Shown in pieces: positions 54,695-63,008 of a DNA stretch of 64,000 nt (position 1 is its first letter; every line of letters begins with the position of its first letter). Source of the stretch: Geodermatophilus amargosae (lineage in GTDB: Bacteria; Actinomycetota; Actinomycetes; Mycobacteriales; Geodermatophilaceae); assembly GCF_900116515.1 (NCBI RefSeq), contig NZ_FPBA01000014.1, forward strand, positions 62,001 through 126,000, in the 5' to 3' direction. Below the pieces are notes generated by a model that was given only the letters and a program-made list of their open reading frames with translations, had not been told where the DNA came from and did no database searches. A program made the translations under genes and the position numbers.

Positions 54695-55882
54695 ATGACG
54701 CGCCGAGCGGTCGTCGTCGACGTGGTCCGCAGCCCGTTCACCAAGGGCAAGGACACCGGAGCCCTCGTCGGGGTCCACCCGGTGGACCTGCTGGCCGGGG
54801 TGCTCGCCGCCCTCCAGGAGCGCACCGGGATCGACCCGGGACGGATCGACGACGTGATAGCCGGCTGCGTGCTGCCGGTCGGCGAGCAGTCCGGCAACGT
54901 CGCCCGGCACGCCGTGCTCGCCGCCGGATGGCCTGAGGAGGTCCCCGCGACCACCATCGACCGCAAGTGCGGCTCGGCGCAGCAGGCCCTGCAGTTCGCT
55001 GCCCAGGCCGTCGTCGCCGGCGAGCAGGACGCCGTCATCGCCGCCGGCGTGGACATGATGAGCACCGTCCCGATGAAGGCCAACCGGCTCGGACGCGACG
55101 AGCTGGGACCGCGGCTGCGCGGGCGGTATGCCGACGGCATGGTGCGCCAGGGCATCTCCGCCGAGCTCATCGCCGCGCGCTGGTCCATCGGCCGGGAGGA
55201 GTGCGACGCCTGGTCGGTCCGCTCCCACCGGCGGGCCGCAGCGGCCGAGGAGGCCGGTGACCTGACCGCCCAGATCCAGCCGGTGATCCGGCCGGACGGC
55301 ACCGTCGTCGACCGCGACGAGGGGATCCGGGCGGAGTCCTCGATGGAGACGCTGGCGCGCCTCAAGCCGGCGTTCCGCGACGAGGCCATGGCGGAGCGGT
55401 ATCCCGAGATCGGCTGGGTCGTCACGGCCGGCTCCTCCTCCCAGGTCAGCGACGGCGCCGCGGCCGCGCTGGTCGTGGCCGAGGACGTCGCGGAGCGCTG
55501 GGGGCTGCGGCCCCGCGCCGCGGTGGTGCGCGGTGCCGTGGTGGGCGTGGATCCGGTGCTGATGTTGCACGGCGTCATCCCGGCCACCGAACGCGTGCTC
55601 ACGCGCACCGGCCTGGCGATCGACGACATCGACGTCGCGGAGGTGAACGAGGCGTTCGCGCCGGTGGTCCTGGCCTGGCTCAAGGAGACCGGCGCCGATC
55701 CCGAACGGGTCAACGTCCACGGCGGCGCGATCGCCTTCGGCCATCCCGTCGGCGCGTCGGGTGGACGGCTGCTCGCCACGCTGCTCGACGCGTTGGAGGG
55801 GCGGCACGGGCGGTACGGACTGCTGACGATGTGCGAGAGCGGGGGGATGGCCAACGCCACGGTCCTCGAGCGGCTGTCGTGA
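54695..55882 (+). CDS. Thiolase (acetyl-CoA acyltransferase family)
   Basis: The 395-residue protein shows all thiolase landmarks: RSPFTKGKDTGALVGV at the N-terminus, nucleophile Cys in TIDRKCGSAQQAL, NEAFAPV, catalytic His in GGAIAFGHPVGASGGR and the second Cys in MCESGGMANATV. Thiolases cleave or form 3-ketoacyl-CoA with CoA. In this operon a degradative role on the carboxylated and CoA-activated product is likely. A GGAG leader precedes the ATG, and its stop overlaps the start of the phosphatase-like gene (GTGA), indicating coupled translation. Confidence 0.94.
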   Translation: MTRRAVVVDVVRSPFTKGKDTGALVGVHPVDLLAGVLAALQERTGIDPGRIDDVIAGCVLPVGEQSGNVARHAVLAAGWPEEVPATTIDRKCGSAQQALQFAAQAVVAGEQDAVIAAGVDMMSTVPMKANRLGRDELGPRLRGRYADGMVRQGISAELIAARWSIGREECDAWSVRSHRRAAAAEEAGDLTAQIQPVIRPDGTVVDRDEGIRAESSMETLARLKPAFRDEAMAERYPEIGWVVTAGSSSQVSDGAAAALVVAEDVAERWGLRPRAAVVRGAVVGVDPVLMLHGVIPATERVLTRTGLAIDDIDVAEVNEAFAPVVLAWLKETGADPERVNVHGGAIAFGHPVGASGGRLLATLLDALEGRHGRYGLLTMCESGGMANATVLERLS

Positions 55883-56625
55883 CCGCGCCCTGGCGTCCGG
55901 CGGGGACCGCGAACTTCCGTGACCTGGGTGGGCTGCCGACCGAGGACGGCGGCCGCATCCGTCCCGGCCTGCTATTCCGCAGCGACACGCTGCAGGAGCT
56001 CACCGCAGCCGACGTCGACGTGCTCGTCCGGCGGCTGGGGCTGCAGCTGGTGGTGGACCTGCGGGCGCCCGGCGAGGTGGCCGGCGAGGGCCGGGGTCTG
56101 CTCGAGGCCGAGCCGGTCCGCCACGTGAACCTGGCGCTGCACAGCCGGGACCAGCGGCCGATCCCGGACCTGACCGCCGACACCCTCGTCGAGCACTACC
56201 TGGGCTACCTGGCGGTCAGTGCGGCGGCGGCTGCGGAGGCGTTCCGGCTCCTGGCCGGCGAAGGGCTCCCGGCGGTCGTGCACTGTGCGGCGGGGAAGGA
56301 CCGGACCGGGGTGATGGCCGGTCTGGTGCTGCGGGCGGTCGGCGTGCCCGCCGACGTGGTGGCGGAGGACTACGCGCGCAGCGCCGAGGCCGTTCCGGCG
56401 ATCATCGCCAGGCTGCGCCGGCTGCCGGCCTACGCCGACCGCATCGACCTGCTGCCGCCCGAGGTGCACGAGTGCCGGGCCGAGACGATGGCGGATTTCC
56501 TCCGCGCGGTCGACGAGCAGTACGGGTCGGTGGCCGGCTTCCTGCGGGAGGCCGGGCTCGAGGACGACGTCGTGCGGCGGCTGCGGGAACGGCTGGTCGT
56601 CCCGCCCGGACCGACGGCCGGCTGA
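55879..56625 (+). CDS. Protein-tyrosine-phosphatase-like protein (Y_phosphatase3 type), copy 1
   Basis: The 248-residue protein begins GTANFRDLGGLPTEDGGRIR, carries the catalytic P-loop HCAAGKDRTGV (Cys 136, Arg 142) and then EDYARSAEAVPAI. This is the MptpB/Lip-phosphatase-like family of tyrosine/inositide phosphatases. The start GTG lies inside the thiolase stop (GTGA). Such proteins act on phosphoproteins or phosphoinositides, but being encoded with a thiolase and carboxylase suggests a small phosphorylated substrate or a metabolic role. It converges with its paralogue at 56636, leaving ten bases between stops. Confidence 0.9.
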   Translation: MTAPWRPAGTANFRDLGGLPTEDGGRIRPGLLFRSDTLQELTAADVDVLVRRLGLQLVVDLRAPGEVAGEGRGLLEAEPVRHVNLALHSRDQRPIPDLTADTLVEHYLGYLAVSAAAAAEAFRLLAGEGLPAVVHCAAGKDRTGVMAGLVLRAVGVPADVVAEDYARSAEAVPAIIARLRRLPAYADRIDLLPPEVHECRAETMADFLRAVDEQYGSVAGFLREAGLEDDVVRRLRERLVVPPGPTAG

Positions 56626-56635
56626 TCCGGCCGGG

Positions 56636-57406
56636 CTAGCCGCGCAACGCCGTCCGCAAGCGGGCCAGGACCGTGGGCTCCAGCCCGGCCTGCAACGCCC
56701 ACTGCTCCGCGCCGCCGAAGCGTTCCTCCAGGGCAACGAGGAAGCGGCGCATCGTGGCGGCCTCGGCGCGGTAGACCTCCGGTGGCAGGGCCGCGATGTG
56801 GTGGGCGTAGGTGGGCGAGGGCATCAGCCGCTCGCGCAAGATGATGTCGGCGCTCTCCGCGCTGAGCAGGTAGTCGTCCACCACGGCCTCGGGCTGCACG
56901 CCCACCAGGCGCAGGACCAGGGCCGAGAGGACGCCGGTGCGGTCCTTGCCGGCGGCGCAGAAGAAGACGGTGGGCGCGGTCTCCGCCTCGCTGAGCAGCT
57001 CGATCGCCCGCAGCATCGTGCGCCCGGGGGAGTCCAGGTAGGAGAGGTAGCGCGGAACGAGGTCGACCGTGCGGCCGTCCTCGAGGTAGCTGACCAGGGA
57101 GCCGTCCTCCTGGACCAGCGGGAGGTTGACGTAGCGGACGTCCCGGTCGGCCAGCGGACCGCGGCCCTCGGCCACCACCTCGTCCTCGCCACGCAGGTCG
57201 ACCAGCGACCGCACACCCAGCGTGTCGTGCAACCGGGCGACGTCGCCCAGCGACACGGACTGGAGGCTGTCGCTGCGGAACACCCGGCCGGTCAGGGTCT
57301 CCCCGCCGTCCTCTGTCGGGAGGCCGCCGAGATCACGCAGGTTGTAGGCGCCCTCGAGCGGGTGCAGCCGCCGATTGGCCGCGTCGTCCGGCGGGTCCGT
57401 GGTCAT
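56636..57406 (-). CDS. Protein-tyrosine-phosphatase-like protein (Y_phosphatase3 type), copy 2
   Basis: The 256-residue protein is a paralogue of the convergent neighbour: AYNLRDLGGLPTEDGGETL, the P-loop FCAAGKDRTGVLSAL (Cys and Arg present) and VDDYLLSAESADIIL. Family members use the Cys-x5-Arg loop to hydrolyse phosphotyrosine, phosphoserine or phosphoinositides. Its start overlaps the stop of the acyl-CoA ligase gene by ATGA, so it is translated with that ligase. Having one such phosphatase in each of two opposite operons of the island is unusual. Confidence 0.9.
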   Translation of the reverse strand: MTTDPPDDAANRRLHPLEGAYNLRDLGGLPTEDGGETLTGRVFRSDSLQSVSLGDVARLHDTLGVRSLVDLRGEDEVVAEGRGPLADRDVRYVNLPLVQEDGSLVSYLEDGRTVDLVPRYLSYLDSPGRTMLRAIELLSEAETAPTVFFCAAGKDRTGVLSALVLRLVGVQPEAVVDDYLLSAESADIILRERLMPSPTYAHHIAALPPEVYRAEAATMRRFLVALEERFGGAEQWALQAGLEPTVLARLRTALRG

Positions 57407-58890
57407 GCCTGCTCCTGCTGCAGCCGCGCGCGCTCGGCGTCGCGCACCTCCCGCCGGAGGATCTTGTTGGCGGGGCTCTTCGGCAGGGCGTCCCAGACCG
57501 CCAGGCTCCGGGGTCGCTTGTATCCGGCCACCCGGTCGGCAGCGAAGGCCAGCAGATCCTCCGTGGACGCCTGCTCGCCGGGCCGCAGGGCCACGACGGC
57601 GTGCACCACCTCGCCCCAGCGTTCCGAGGGCAACCCGACGACCGCTGCCTCACGGACGGCCGGATGGCCGGTCAGCGCGTCCTCGATCTCGCGGGGGTAG
57701 ACGTTGGACCCTCCGGTGATGATGACGTCGTTGCGCCGGTCGACCAGGTAGAGGAAGCCCTCGTCGTCCATCCGGCCGATGTCGCCCGTGTGCAGCCAGC
57801 CCCCTCGCAGCGTCTCCGCGCTCGCCTCCGGACGGTTCCAGTACCCGCTCATCACGTGCTGGCCGCGGGTGACCACCTCGCCGGACTCGCCGACGGGGAC
57901 CTCCCGGTCGTCCTCGTCCACCACCCTGACCTCCACGAGGGTGTAGGGGCGGCCGGCCGAGCCGATCCGGTCGTGCTCGTCCGGCTGGAGGACGGTGATG
58001 GCCATGGGGGCCTCGGCTTGCCCGTAGGTCTGGGCGAGAACCTGCCCGAAGACCTGCTGGGCTCGCTCGCTGACCGACGGCGCCATGGGTGAGGCTCCCC
58101 AGCAGAGCCGGCGCAGCCGCGGTACCTGCAGCGCGTCGGCGCCCGGCTCGTCGACCGCCATCGCGATCATCGTCGGCACCAGGAAGGACGCGGTCGCGCC
58201 GGTCCGCTGCAGTTCCTCCAGGTACGCGGAGGGGTCCCAGGCGGTCATCACGACGTTGTGCGCGCCCCGGACCAGGTGCGGGAGGAAGAAGGCCCCGCTG
58301 GCGTGGATCACCGGTGCGGCGTGCAGCATCACGTCACCAGGTCCGACGCCGGGCAGCAGGTCGACCAGGAAGTGGGCGAGCTCGGCGTGCTCGCTGCGCA
58401 TCGTGAGGACCGCTCCCTTGGGCTTCCCGGTGGTGCCCCCCGTGTAACCGAGTCGATACGGCGCCTCGACGTCCCGGTGGACGTCGCACGGCTCCGCGGG
58501 ACCCGACCAGGCGGTCCGCTCCAGCCAGTCCGGATCCCACGACTGCACCAGGTCCGGGCCGTCGATAGCGGTGCCGCTGTGGACCAGGCCCCGGGACCCC
58601 GAGTCCTGGAGCTTGTACGTCCACTCCGCGGGCGTCTCGCGGTGGTTCAGCGGCACCCGCACCAGCCCGGCCTTGGCCAGCGCGTAGTAGACGACCAGGC
58701 CCTCGATGCCGTTCGGCAGCAGCACGCCCACCCGGTCCCCGGGGGACATGCCGCCGGCGAGGAGGGCGTTGCCGACCCGGTCGGTGGCCTGGTCGAACTC
58801 GGCGAAGGAGACGGTGCGCTCCTCCGCCGTGAGGCAGGGCGCGTCGCCGTACCGACGCGCGGCTGTCCGGATCAGAGAACCGACCTGCAC
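57403..58890 (-). CDS. Acyl-CoA synthetase (AMP-forming ligase)
   Basis: The 495-residue protein has the ANL-superfamily motifs: A3 P-loop GYTGGTTGKPKGAV, A5 AQTYGQAEAPMA, A7 WLHTGDIGRMDDEGFLYLVDR, A8 RNDVIITGGSNVYPREIED and the A10 lysine in PKSPANKILRREVR. These enzymes adenylate a carboxylate and load it on CoA. The substrate is unknown; in this island it could activate the carboxylated product before thiolase. It is co-transcribed with the phosphatase-like gene at 56636 (ATGA overlap) and probably with the SDR gene upstream. Confidence 0.93.
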   Translation of the reverse strand: MQVGSLIRTAARRYGDAPCLTAEERTVSFAEFDQATDRVGNALLAGGMSPGDRVGVLLPNGIEGLVVYYALAKAGLVRVPLNHRETPAEWTYKLQDSGSRGLVHSGTAIDGPDLVQSWDPDWLERTAWSGPAEPCDVHRDVEAPYRLGYTGGTTGKPKGAVLTMRSEHAELAHFLVDLLPGVGPGDVMLHAAPVIHASGAFFLPHLVRGAHNVVMTAWDPSAYLEELQRTGATASFLVPTMIAMAVDEPGADALQVPRLRRLCWGASPMAPSVSERAQQVFGQVLAQTYGQAEAPMAITVLQPDEHDRIGSAGRPYTLVEVRVVDEDDREVPVGESGEVVTRGQHVMSGYWNRPEASAETLRGGWLHTGDIGRMDDEGFLYLVDRRNDVIITGGSNVYPREIEDALTGHPAVREAAVVGLPSERWGEVVHAVVALRPGEQASTEDLLAFAADRVAGYKRPRSLAVWDALPKSPANKILRREVRDAERARLQQEQA

Positions 58891-58933
58891 TGCTCCTCCT
58901 TCGACGAACGTCGTCCCGACCGTGGCCGCTGCG

Positions 58934-59671
58934 TCAGCCGAGCAGATCCGCTCCGCCGTACACCCCGAGGACCTGTCCGGTGACCATGGCAGCGGCCGGC
59001 GAGGCGAGGAAGGACACCAGCGGCAGGTAGTCCTCGTGCGCGACCCCGCGGCCGGCCGGCGACCTGGCGGCCCTCTCCTCCAGGGCCGCGTCGGCCCGGT
59101 CCCCGAGGAGCGTCCGCACGGCCGCGGTGTCGAGCATCCCCAGCGCCAGTGCGTTGACCCGGACGCCGCGCGACGCCAGGTCCACGGCGAGATACCGGAC
59201 GAGTGCCTCGCCCAGGGCCTTGCCGACCCCCACCGACGCGTAGCCGGGGATGACCACGCGCCCGCCTCGGCTGGTCAGGTACAGGACGAGCCCGCCGCGG
59301 GCCATCCGGGGGAGGGCCGCGCGGACGAGGTGCAGCAGGCCGAGTCCGTTGACGGCGACGGCGTGCGCAAAGCGCTCCGCGTCGCTGTCCAGCACCGAAC
59401 CGGGCACGACTTCGACCGCGCAGTGCACCAGCTGGTCGACCGGCTCGCCCGCGGGCACGGCGGCCACCAGCTCCTCCGCGCCCCCGGGGGTGGCCGCGTC
59501 CATCGCGACGGCCACGGGCAGCGCGCCGGCGGCGGCCAGGCGGGCACAGGCGGACTCGGCCACGGCAGCGTCCTGCCGGTAGCCGAGGGCAACGGTGAGA
59601 CCAGGCCGCGCCAGCGCGGCGGCGATCTCCAGGCCGATGCCCCTCGTCCCGCCGGTGACCACCACCGCCAT
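58934..59671 (-). CDS. Divergent SDR oxidoreductase with Tyr-x6-Lys active site
   Basis: From an ATG preceded by GGAGG the protein has 245 residues with the Rossmann motif VVTGGTRGIGLEI and the SDR layout. The active-site pair is Tyr 144 and Lys 151 (GYASVGVGKALGE), separated by six residues as in FabI/FabL-type enoyl reductases, not the usual three of classical SDRs. The later passage LASRGVRVNALALGMLDT is family-typical. It may reduce enoyl or keto groups using NAD(P)H. It is divergent from the swivel-domain gene and lies ahead of the ligase on the same strand. Confidence 0.9.
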   Translation of the reverse strand: MAVVVTGGTRGIGLEIAAALARPGLTVALGYRQDAAVAESACARLAAAGALPVAVAMDAATPGGAEELVAAVPAGEPVDQLVHCAVEVVPGSVLDSDAERFAHAVAVNGLGLLHLVRAALPRMARGGLVLYLTSRGGRVVIPGYASVGVGKALGEALVRYLAVDLASRGVRVNALALGMLDTAAVRTLLGDRADAALEERAARSPAGRGVAHEDYLPLVSFLASPAAAMVTGQVLGVYGGADLLG

Positions 59672-59961
59672 CCCGACCTCCGTCGCCCCCGGACATCCGA
59701 GGTCTGCAGACTCCCGCGAGGAGAGAACGGCCGTCAAGGCGAGCCCGACGTCGGGGGCGCCGCCCACTACTCTGGGCCAGAAATGAGACTTACGCTACAT
59801 TCTCGGCACGAGGGGCGGCTGTCCCAGCGCGGACAGCCTCGGTGAGGTGGGTCCGGGCGCCTTCCGGCGGCTCGTCGCAGTCACCACCCGCTGACCTGCT
59901 GCCACCGAACCATCCGATGTTTAGGGGTCGATGTCTCCGTGACCCCACCCGAGGAGGGGCC

Positions 59962-60663
59962 ATGACAGAAGCCGGTGCCATTCCCGACAAGTGGGGCGGG
60001 GAGGCGATGAACCCGACGGTGGAGTTCTTCCACTCCGCGATACGCAAGACGGTGGCCGAGCGCCTGGCGGCCTCCGGCAAGACCTGGGAGGAGGCCGTGG
60101 GCGACCCTTCCCTGGAACTCACCCGCGAGGACTTCGTCCGCATCGAGGCCGACATGCTGGCCACCGGCTACCGGTTCGAGGCCTCCGCGCAGGTCTCGGC
60201 GGTCGAGGAGCCCGACAAGTACAAGCCGGAAGCGGCCATCGCCAACACGGGCCAGCAGCCCCGTGACGAGCAGGGGCGCCTGGTCGTCGGCACCGGGGAC
60301 AACGTCTTCCAGGCCAAGGGCGACGTCACGGGCACGGCCCGGCTCATCAGCACGGTCGACGTCGTCATGGACATGCTCGTCAACGGCGTCCCCGAGAACA
60401 CCATCGCCGTGATCGACGACTCGGGAGGAACGCTGACCGCGCCGATCCTCGAGGGCTTCGCCGGTGTGGTCTGCATGGGCGGGACCATCCGCTCCCACCT
60501 GGGCATCCTCACCCGTGAGTACAACATCCCCTGCCTCATGGCCGCCGACCTCGACGGTCTGCAGGAGGGCGACACGGTGCTCGTGGAGTACTCCAAGCCC
60601 GCGGCCGATGCCTACGCAGAGCGGGACGCCGCGGCGCGGCCCCGCATCATCAAGGTCGACTGA
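59962..60663 (+). CDS. Free-standing PEP-utiliser phosphohistidine (swivel) domain protein
   Basis: The 233-residue protein has an unassigned N-terminal helical part (residues 15-80, VEFFHSAIRKTVAERLAASG) and a C-terminal half that is the mobile domain of PEP synthase/PPDK-type enzymes. The motif CMGGTIRSHLGILTREYNIP holds the phosphorylatable His 179, followed by GLQEGDTVLVEY. In complete enzymes this domain carries phosphate between an ATP-grasp part and a PEP/pyruvate barrel; neither is fused here nor encoded in the window. A GAGGAGGGG leader precedes the ATG. The next gene starts 13 bases on, so the two are certainly an operon and probably a complex. Confidence 0.85.
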   Translation: MTEAGAIPDKWGGEAMNPTVEFFHSAIRKTVAERLAASGKTWEEAVGDPSLELTREDFVRIEADMLATGYRFEASAQVSAVEEPDKYKPEAAIANTGQQPRDEQGRLVVGTGDNVFQAKGDVTGTARLISTVDVVMDMLVNGVPENTIAVIDDSGGTLTAPILEGFAGVVCMGGTIRSHLGILTREYNIPCLMAADLDGLQEGDTVLVEYSKPAADAYAERDAAARPRIIKVD

Positions 60664-60676
60664 GAGGACCGCCCCG

Positions 60677-62242
60677 ATGCCCGCTCAGCACAGCTACGCC
60701 GACCTGCTCGCGGCGAACGCCTGGATCCGCAAGGCCAGTGACGCCTTCTACTTCCAGTGCACGGCCCGCACGGTGCAGGAGTCCAAGCTCTTCCCGGTCA
60801 ATCCCTACATCGCGCTGTCCTATCTGAACGCCTGGTACCGGTACCCCGAGCTGTTCCGCAAGATCGAGGCGGTCATGTCGGCCGAGGAGCTCGGCGACCA
60901 CGCGCGCGAGCGGACCACGTCGGCCAACATCATCACCAATGGCATCATCGAGCAGTTCTACCTCGGTGGACGCCAGATGCTGATGGACATGGGCATGCTC
61001 AAGGCGACGGACGCCATGGACGACGTGATGTACGTCCTCGACTTCACCCAGCGCCTCAACCTGAGCTATCACCGCAACCACGCGCACGTCCTGCCCACGG
61101 ATGCGGGCCTGTCCGCCCAGTTGCTGCCGGAGCGGCAGGTGCAGGTCTTCGAGGCGGATGCGCTGGGGACCAAGCCGGGAGACAAGCTGCACACCTCCGT
61201 GGCGCACTTCCTCGCCGCGGTCTCGCAGTACGCGTTCCTCAAGAACTCCGAGTGCCGGCTGGGCATCCACAACTCGGGCCCCTACAAGGTCGGCGGCGGC
61301 GAGATGCTCGTCCGCGAGTTCGTCGACCTGGCCGAGAGCGACCTGCCGTGGTTGGACGGCGTCGCCGAGAACGTCGAGCTGAACAACGTCACGATGCCGG
61401 TGTTCATGAAGGACACCCACTTCAACATCGTGGACGACTGGGCCAGCTTCGAGGCCCAGCCCAGCTACAACCACGACAACATGTACGCGGTCGGGCTCTA
61501 CACCTCCGACTACCTCTCGGACGGCTACATCCCCGTCCACATGGACTCCGCCGCCGAGCTGGCCGACTACCTCGACCACCTGCGGGACACCATCCACGAC
61601 GCCACGCAGCGGCTGTGGAAGGAGGTCGCCGGGTGGTCCCGTGACCAGATGATCGACTCCGGCCTGCTCGTCTACTACAACGTCCCGAAGGACCTGGCGC
61701 ACATCGCCGGCGTCTACGAGCAGGAGGACTGGTACACCGTCGAGGACCGGGTGCAGCGCTTCAAGCCCCTGTTCAACGACGAGTACGGCAACCACCTGAT
61801 CGCCGAGCTGGTCGGCTACATCTCCCTGCGCTCGCAGCAGGGCAACGAGTCCCACATGGCCAAGCTCTCCGGGGCTCGGGGCGACATGTGGTCGACCATC
61901 CCGTACTCGGTGCTCGGCGACGAGGAGTGGACCGGCAGTGTCGGCCCGATCCGTGGCGGCAGCACCTCACTGCCGCAGAAGACCGCGCTGTACACCACGA
62001 CCCGGGGCAAGCTGACCCAGGACCAGTGCAACGAGGCGGCACGGGCCCTGCGGATCCCGACGCTGGAGGACGGCCTGCGGCACCTCGACGACGCCTGGGT
62101 CAAGAACCACCCGGACGATCCGCGGGCGCACGAGCTCTACCGGCGTACGCAGGCCCGCTCGCTCGTGCTGAAGGACAAGGGGGCGGGGCTCTTGCGCGAG
62201 GACGTCCTGGCCCTGCGCAAGGAGGCCGGCCGGGACGACTGA
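60677..62242 (+). CDS. Unrecognised 521-residue protein paired with the swivel-domain protein
   Basis: I do not recognise this family. The protein is soluble, with no signal peptide or membrane helix, acidic, and rich in aromatic residues and His (LNLSYHRNHAHVLP, PSYNHDNMYAVGLYTSDYLS, QSKLF-like N-terminal FQCTARTVQESKLFP). It has well-ordered, conserved-looking passages such as HNSGPYKVGGGEMLVREF, GSTSLPQKTALYTTTRG and RSQQGNESHMAKLSGARGDM. A GAGAGGACC leader sits in the 13-base gap after the swivel gene. It may be the catalytic or phosphoacceptor partner that replaces the missing PEP-synthase parts. A terminator follows. Confidence 0.7.
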   Translation: MPAQHSYADLLAANAWIRKASDAFYFQCTARTVQESKLFPVNPYIALSYLNAWYRYPELFRKIEAVMSAEELGDHARERTTSANIITNGIIEQFYLGGRQMLMDMGMLKATDAMDDVMYVLDFTQRLNLSYHRNHAHVLPTDAGLSAQLLPERQVQVFEADALGTKPGDKLHTSVAHFLAAVSQYAFLKNSECRLGIHNSGPYKVGGGEMLVREFVDLAESDLPWLDGVAENVELNNVTMPVFMKDTHFNIVDDWASFEAQPSYNHDNMYAVGLYTSDYLSDGYIPVHMDSAAELADYLDHLRDTIHDATQRLWKEVAGWSRDQMIDSGLLVYYNVPKDLAHIAGVYEQEDWYTVEDRVQRFKPLFNDEYGNHLIAELVGYISLRSQQGNESHMAKLSGARGDMWSTIPYSVLGDEEWTGSVGPIRGGSTSLPQKTALYTTTRGKLTQDQCNEAARALRIPTLEDGLRHLDDAWVKNHPDDPRAHELYRRTQARSLVLKDKGAGLLREDVLALRKEAGRDD

Positions 62243-62248
62243 CGCCAG

Positions 62249-62280
62249 GCGCGGGACCTGGCTCCGGCCGGGTCCCGCGC
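62249..62280. terminator. Bidirectional terminator between convergent operons
   Basis: GCGCGGGACC at 62249-62258 pairs perfectly with GGTCCCGCGC at 62271-62280 around a 12-base loop. It lies seven bases after the 521-residue gene and 39 bases before the HAD stop on the other strand. Confidence 0.7.
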
Positions 62281-62318
62281 TCGGCGCGGACCACCGGCCG
62301 GCGACCGGCCGGGCCGGG

Positions 62319-63008
62319 TCAGACGACGGCGAGCGGACCGGTGCTCAGCGCGGCGCGGAGCTCGTCGAAGGTCCCGACGACGGCGTCGGCGCCCGCCTCG
62401 ACGAGCGGGCCCGCGGGCGTGGATCCCCAGGTCACCCCGATCGAGCGGAGCCCGGCGGCCCGGCCGGTCCCGATGTCCACGACCGTGTCCCCGACCATCA
62501 CCGCACGGTCCGCGGGAACGCCGAGCTGATCGAGAACCGAGAGCGCCGCCTGGGGATCGGGCTTGCCGCGGACCACGTCCTCCGCGCAGGTCGCCGCCGC
62601 GATCAGGTGGCTCAGTCGGCCCCGTGCCGCGTCGGCCGTGTAGCGCACCCGGGCCTTGCTCGTGACCACCCCCACGGCGATGCCGCGGCCGTGCAGCTCC
62701 TCGAGGAGACCCACCGCGCCGGGGAAGGGGCGCACCCCCTCGGCCGCGTGCCGCTCGTACGCGGGCGTGAAGGCGTCGGCGAGCGCCTGGACGACCGCGG
62801 GGTCGTCGCTGAGCGAGGGGAAGACCTCGGTGCCCCGGCGGCTGAGAATCACACGGACGTCGTCCTCCTCGACCGGCCAGGTCCGGCCGAGGACCTCCGC
62901 CGTGACGTCGTGCCAGGCGGCCAGCAGCGCCTGCCTGCTGTCCACCAGCGTGCCGTCCCAGTCGAACAGCGCCGCACCGGCCCAGGGCGGGCCCTCCGCC
63001 GTCGTCAC
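62319..63008 (-). CDS. HAD-superfamily hydrolase (phosphoglycolate-phosphatase-like)
   Basis: The 229-residue protein has HAD motif I LFDWDGTLVDS, motif II VVTSKARV, the Lys motif in VRGKPDPQAAL and motif III MVGDTVVDIGTGRAAG, with an alpha-helical C1 cap between motifs I and II. Enzymes of this subgroup hydrolyse small phosphate esters such as phosphoglycolate, sugar phosphates or phosphonoacetaldehyde-like substrates. The GTG start overlaps the stop of the upstream carboxyltransferase-like gene by GTGA, so the two are coupled. A phosphatase coupled to this gene next to a phosphohistidine system hints at a phosphorylated intermediate. Confidence 0.9.
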   Translation of the reverse strand: MTTAEGPPWAGAALFDWDGTLVDSRQALLAAWHDVTAEVLGRTWPVEEDDVRVILSRRGTEVFPSLSDDPAVVQALADAFTPAYERHAAEGVRPFPGAVGLLEELHGRGIAVGVVTSKARVRYTADAARGRLSHLIAAATCAEDVVRGKPDPQAALSVLDQLGVPADRAVMVGDTVVDIGTGRAAGLRSIGVTWGSTPAGPLVEAGADAVVGTFDELRAALSTGPLAVV

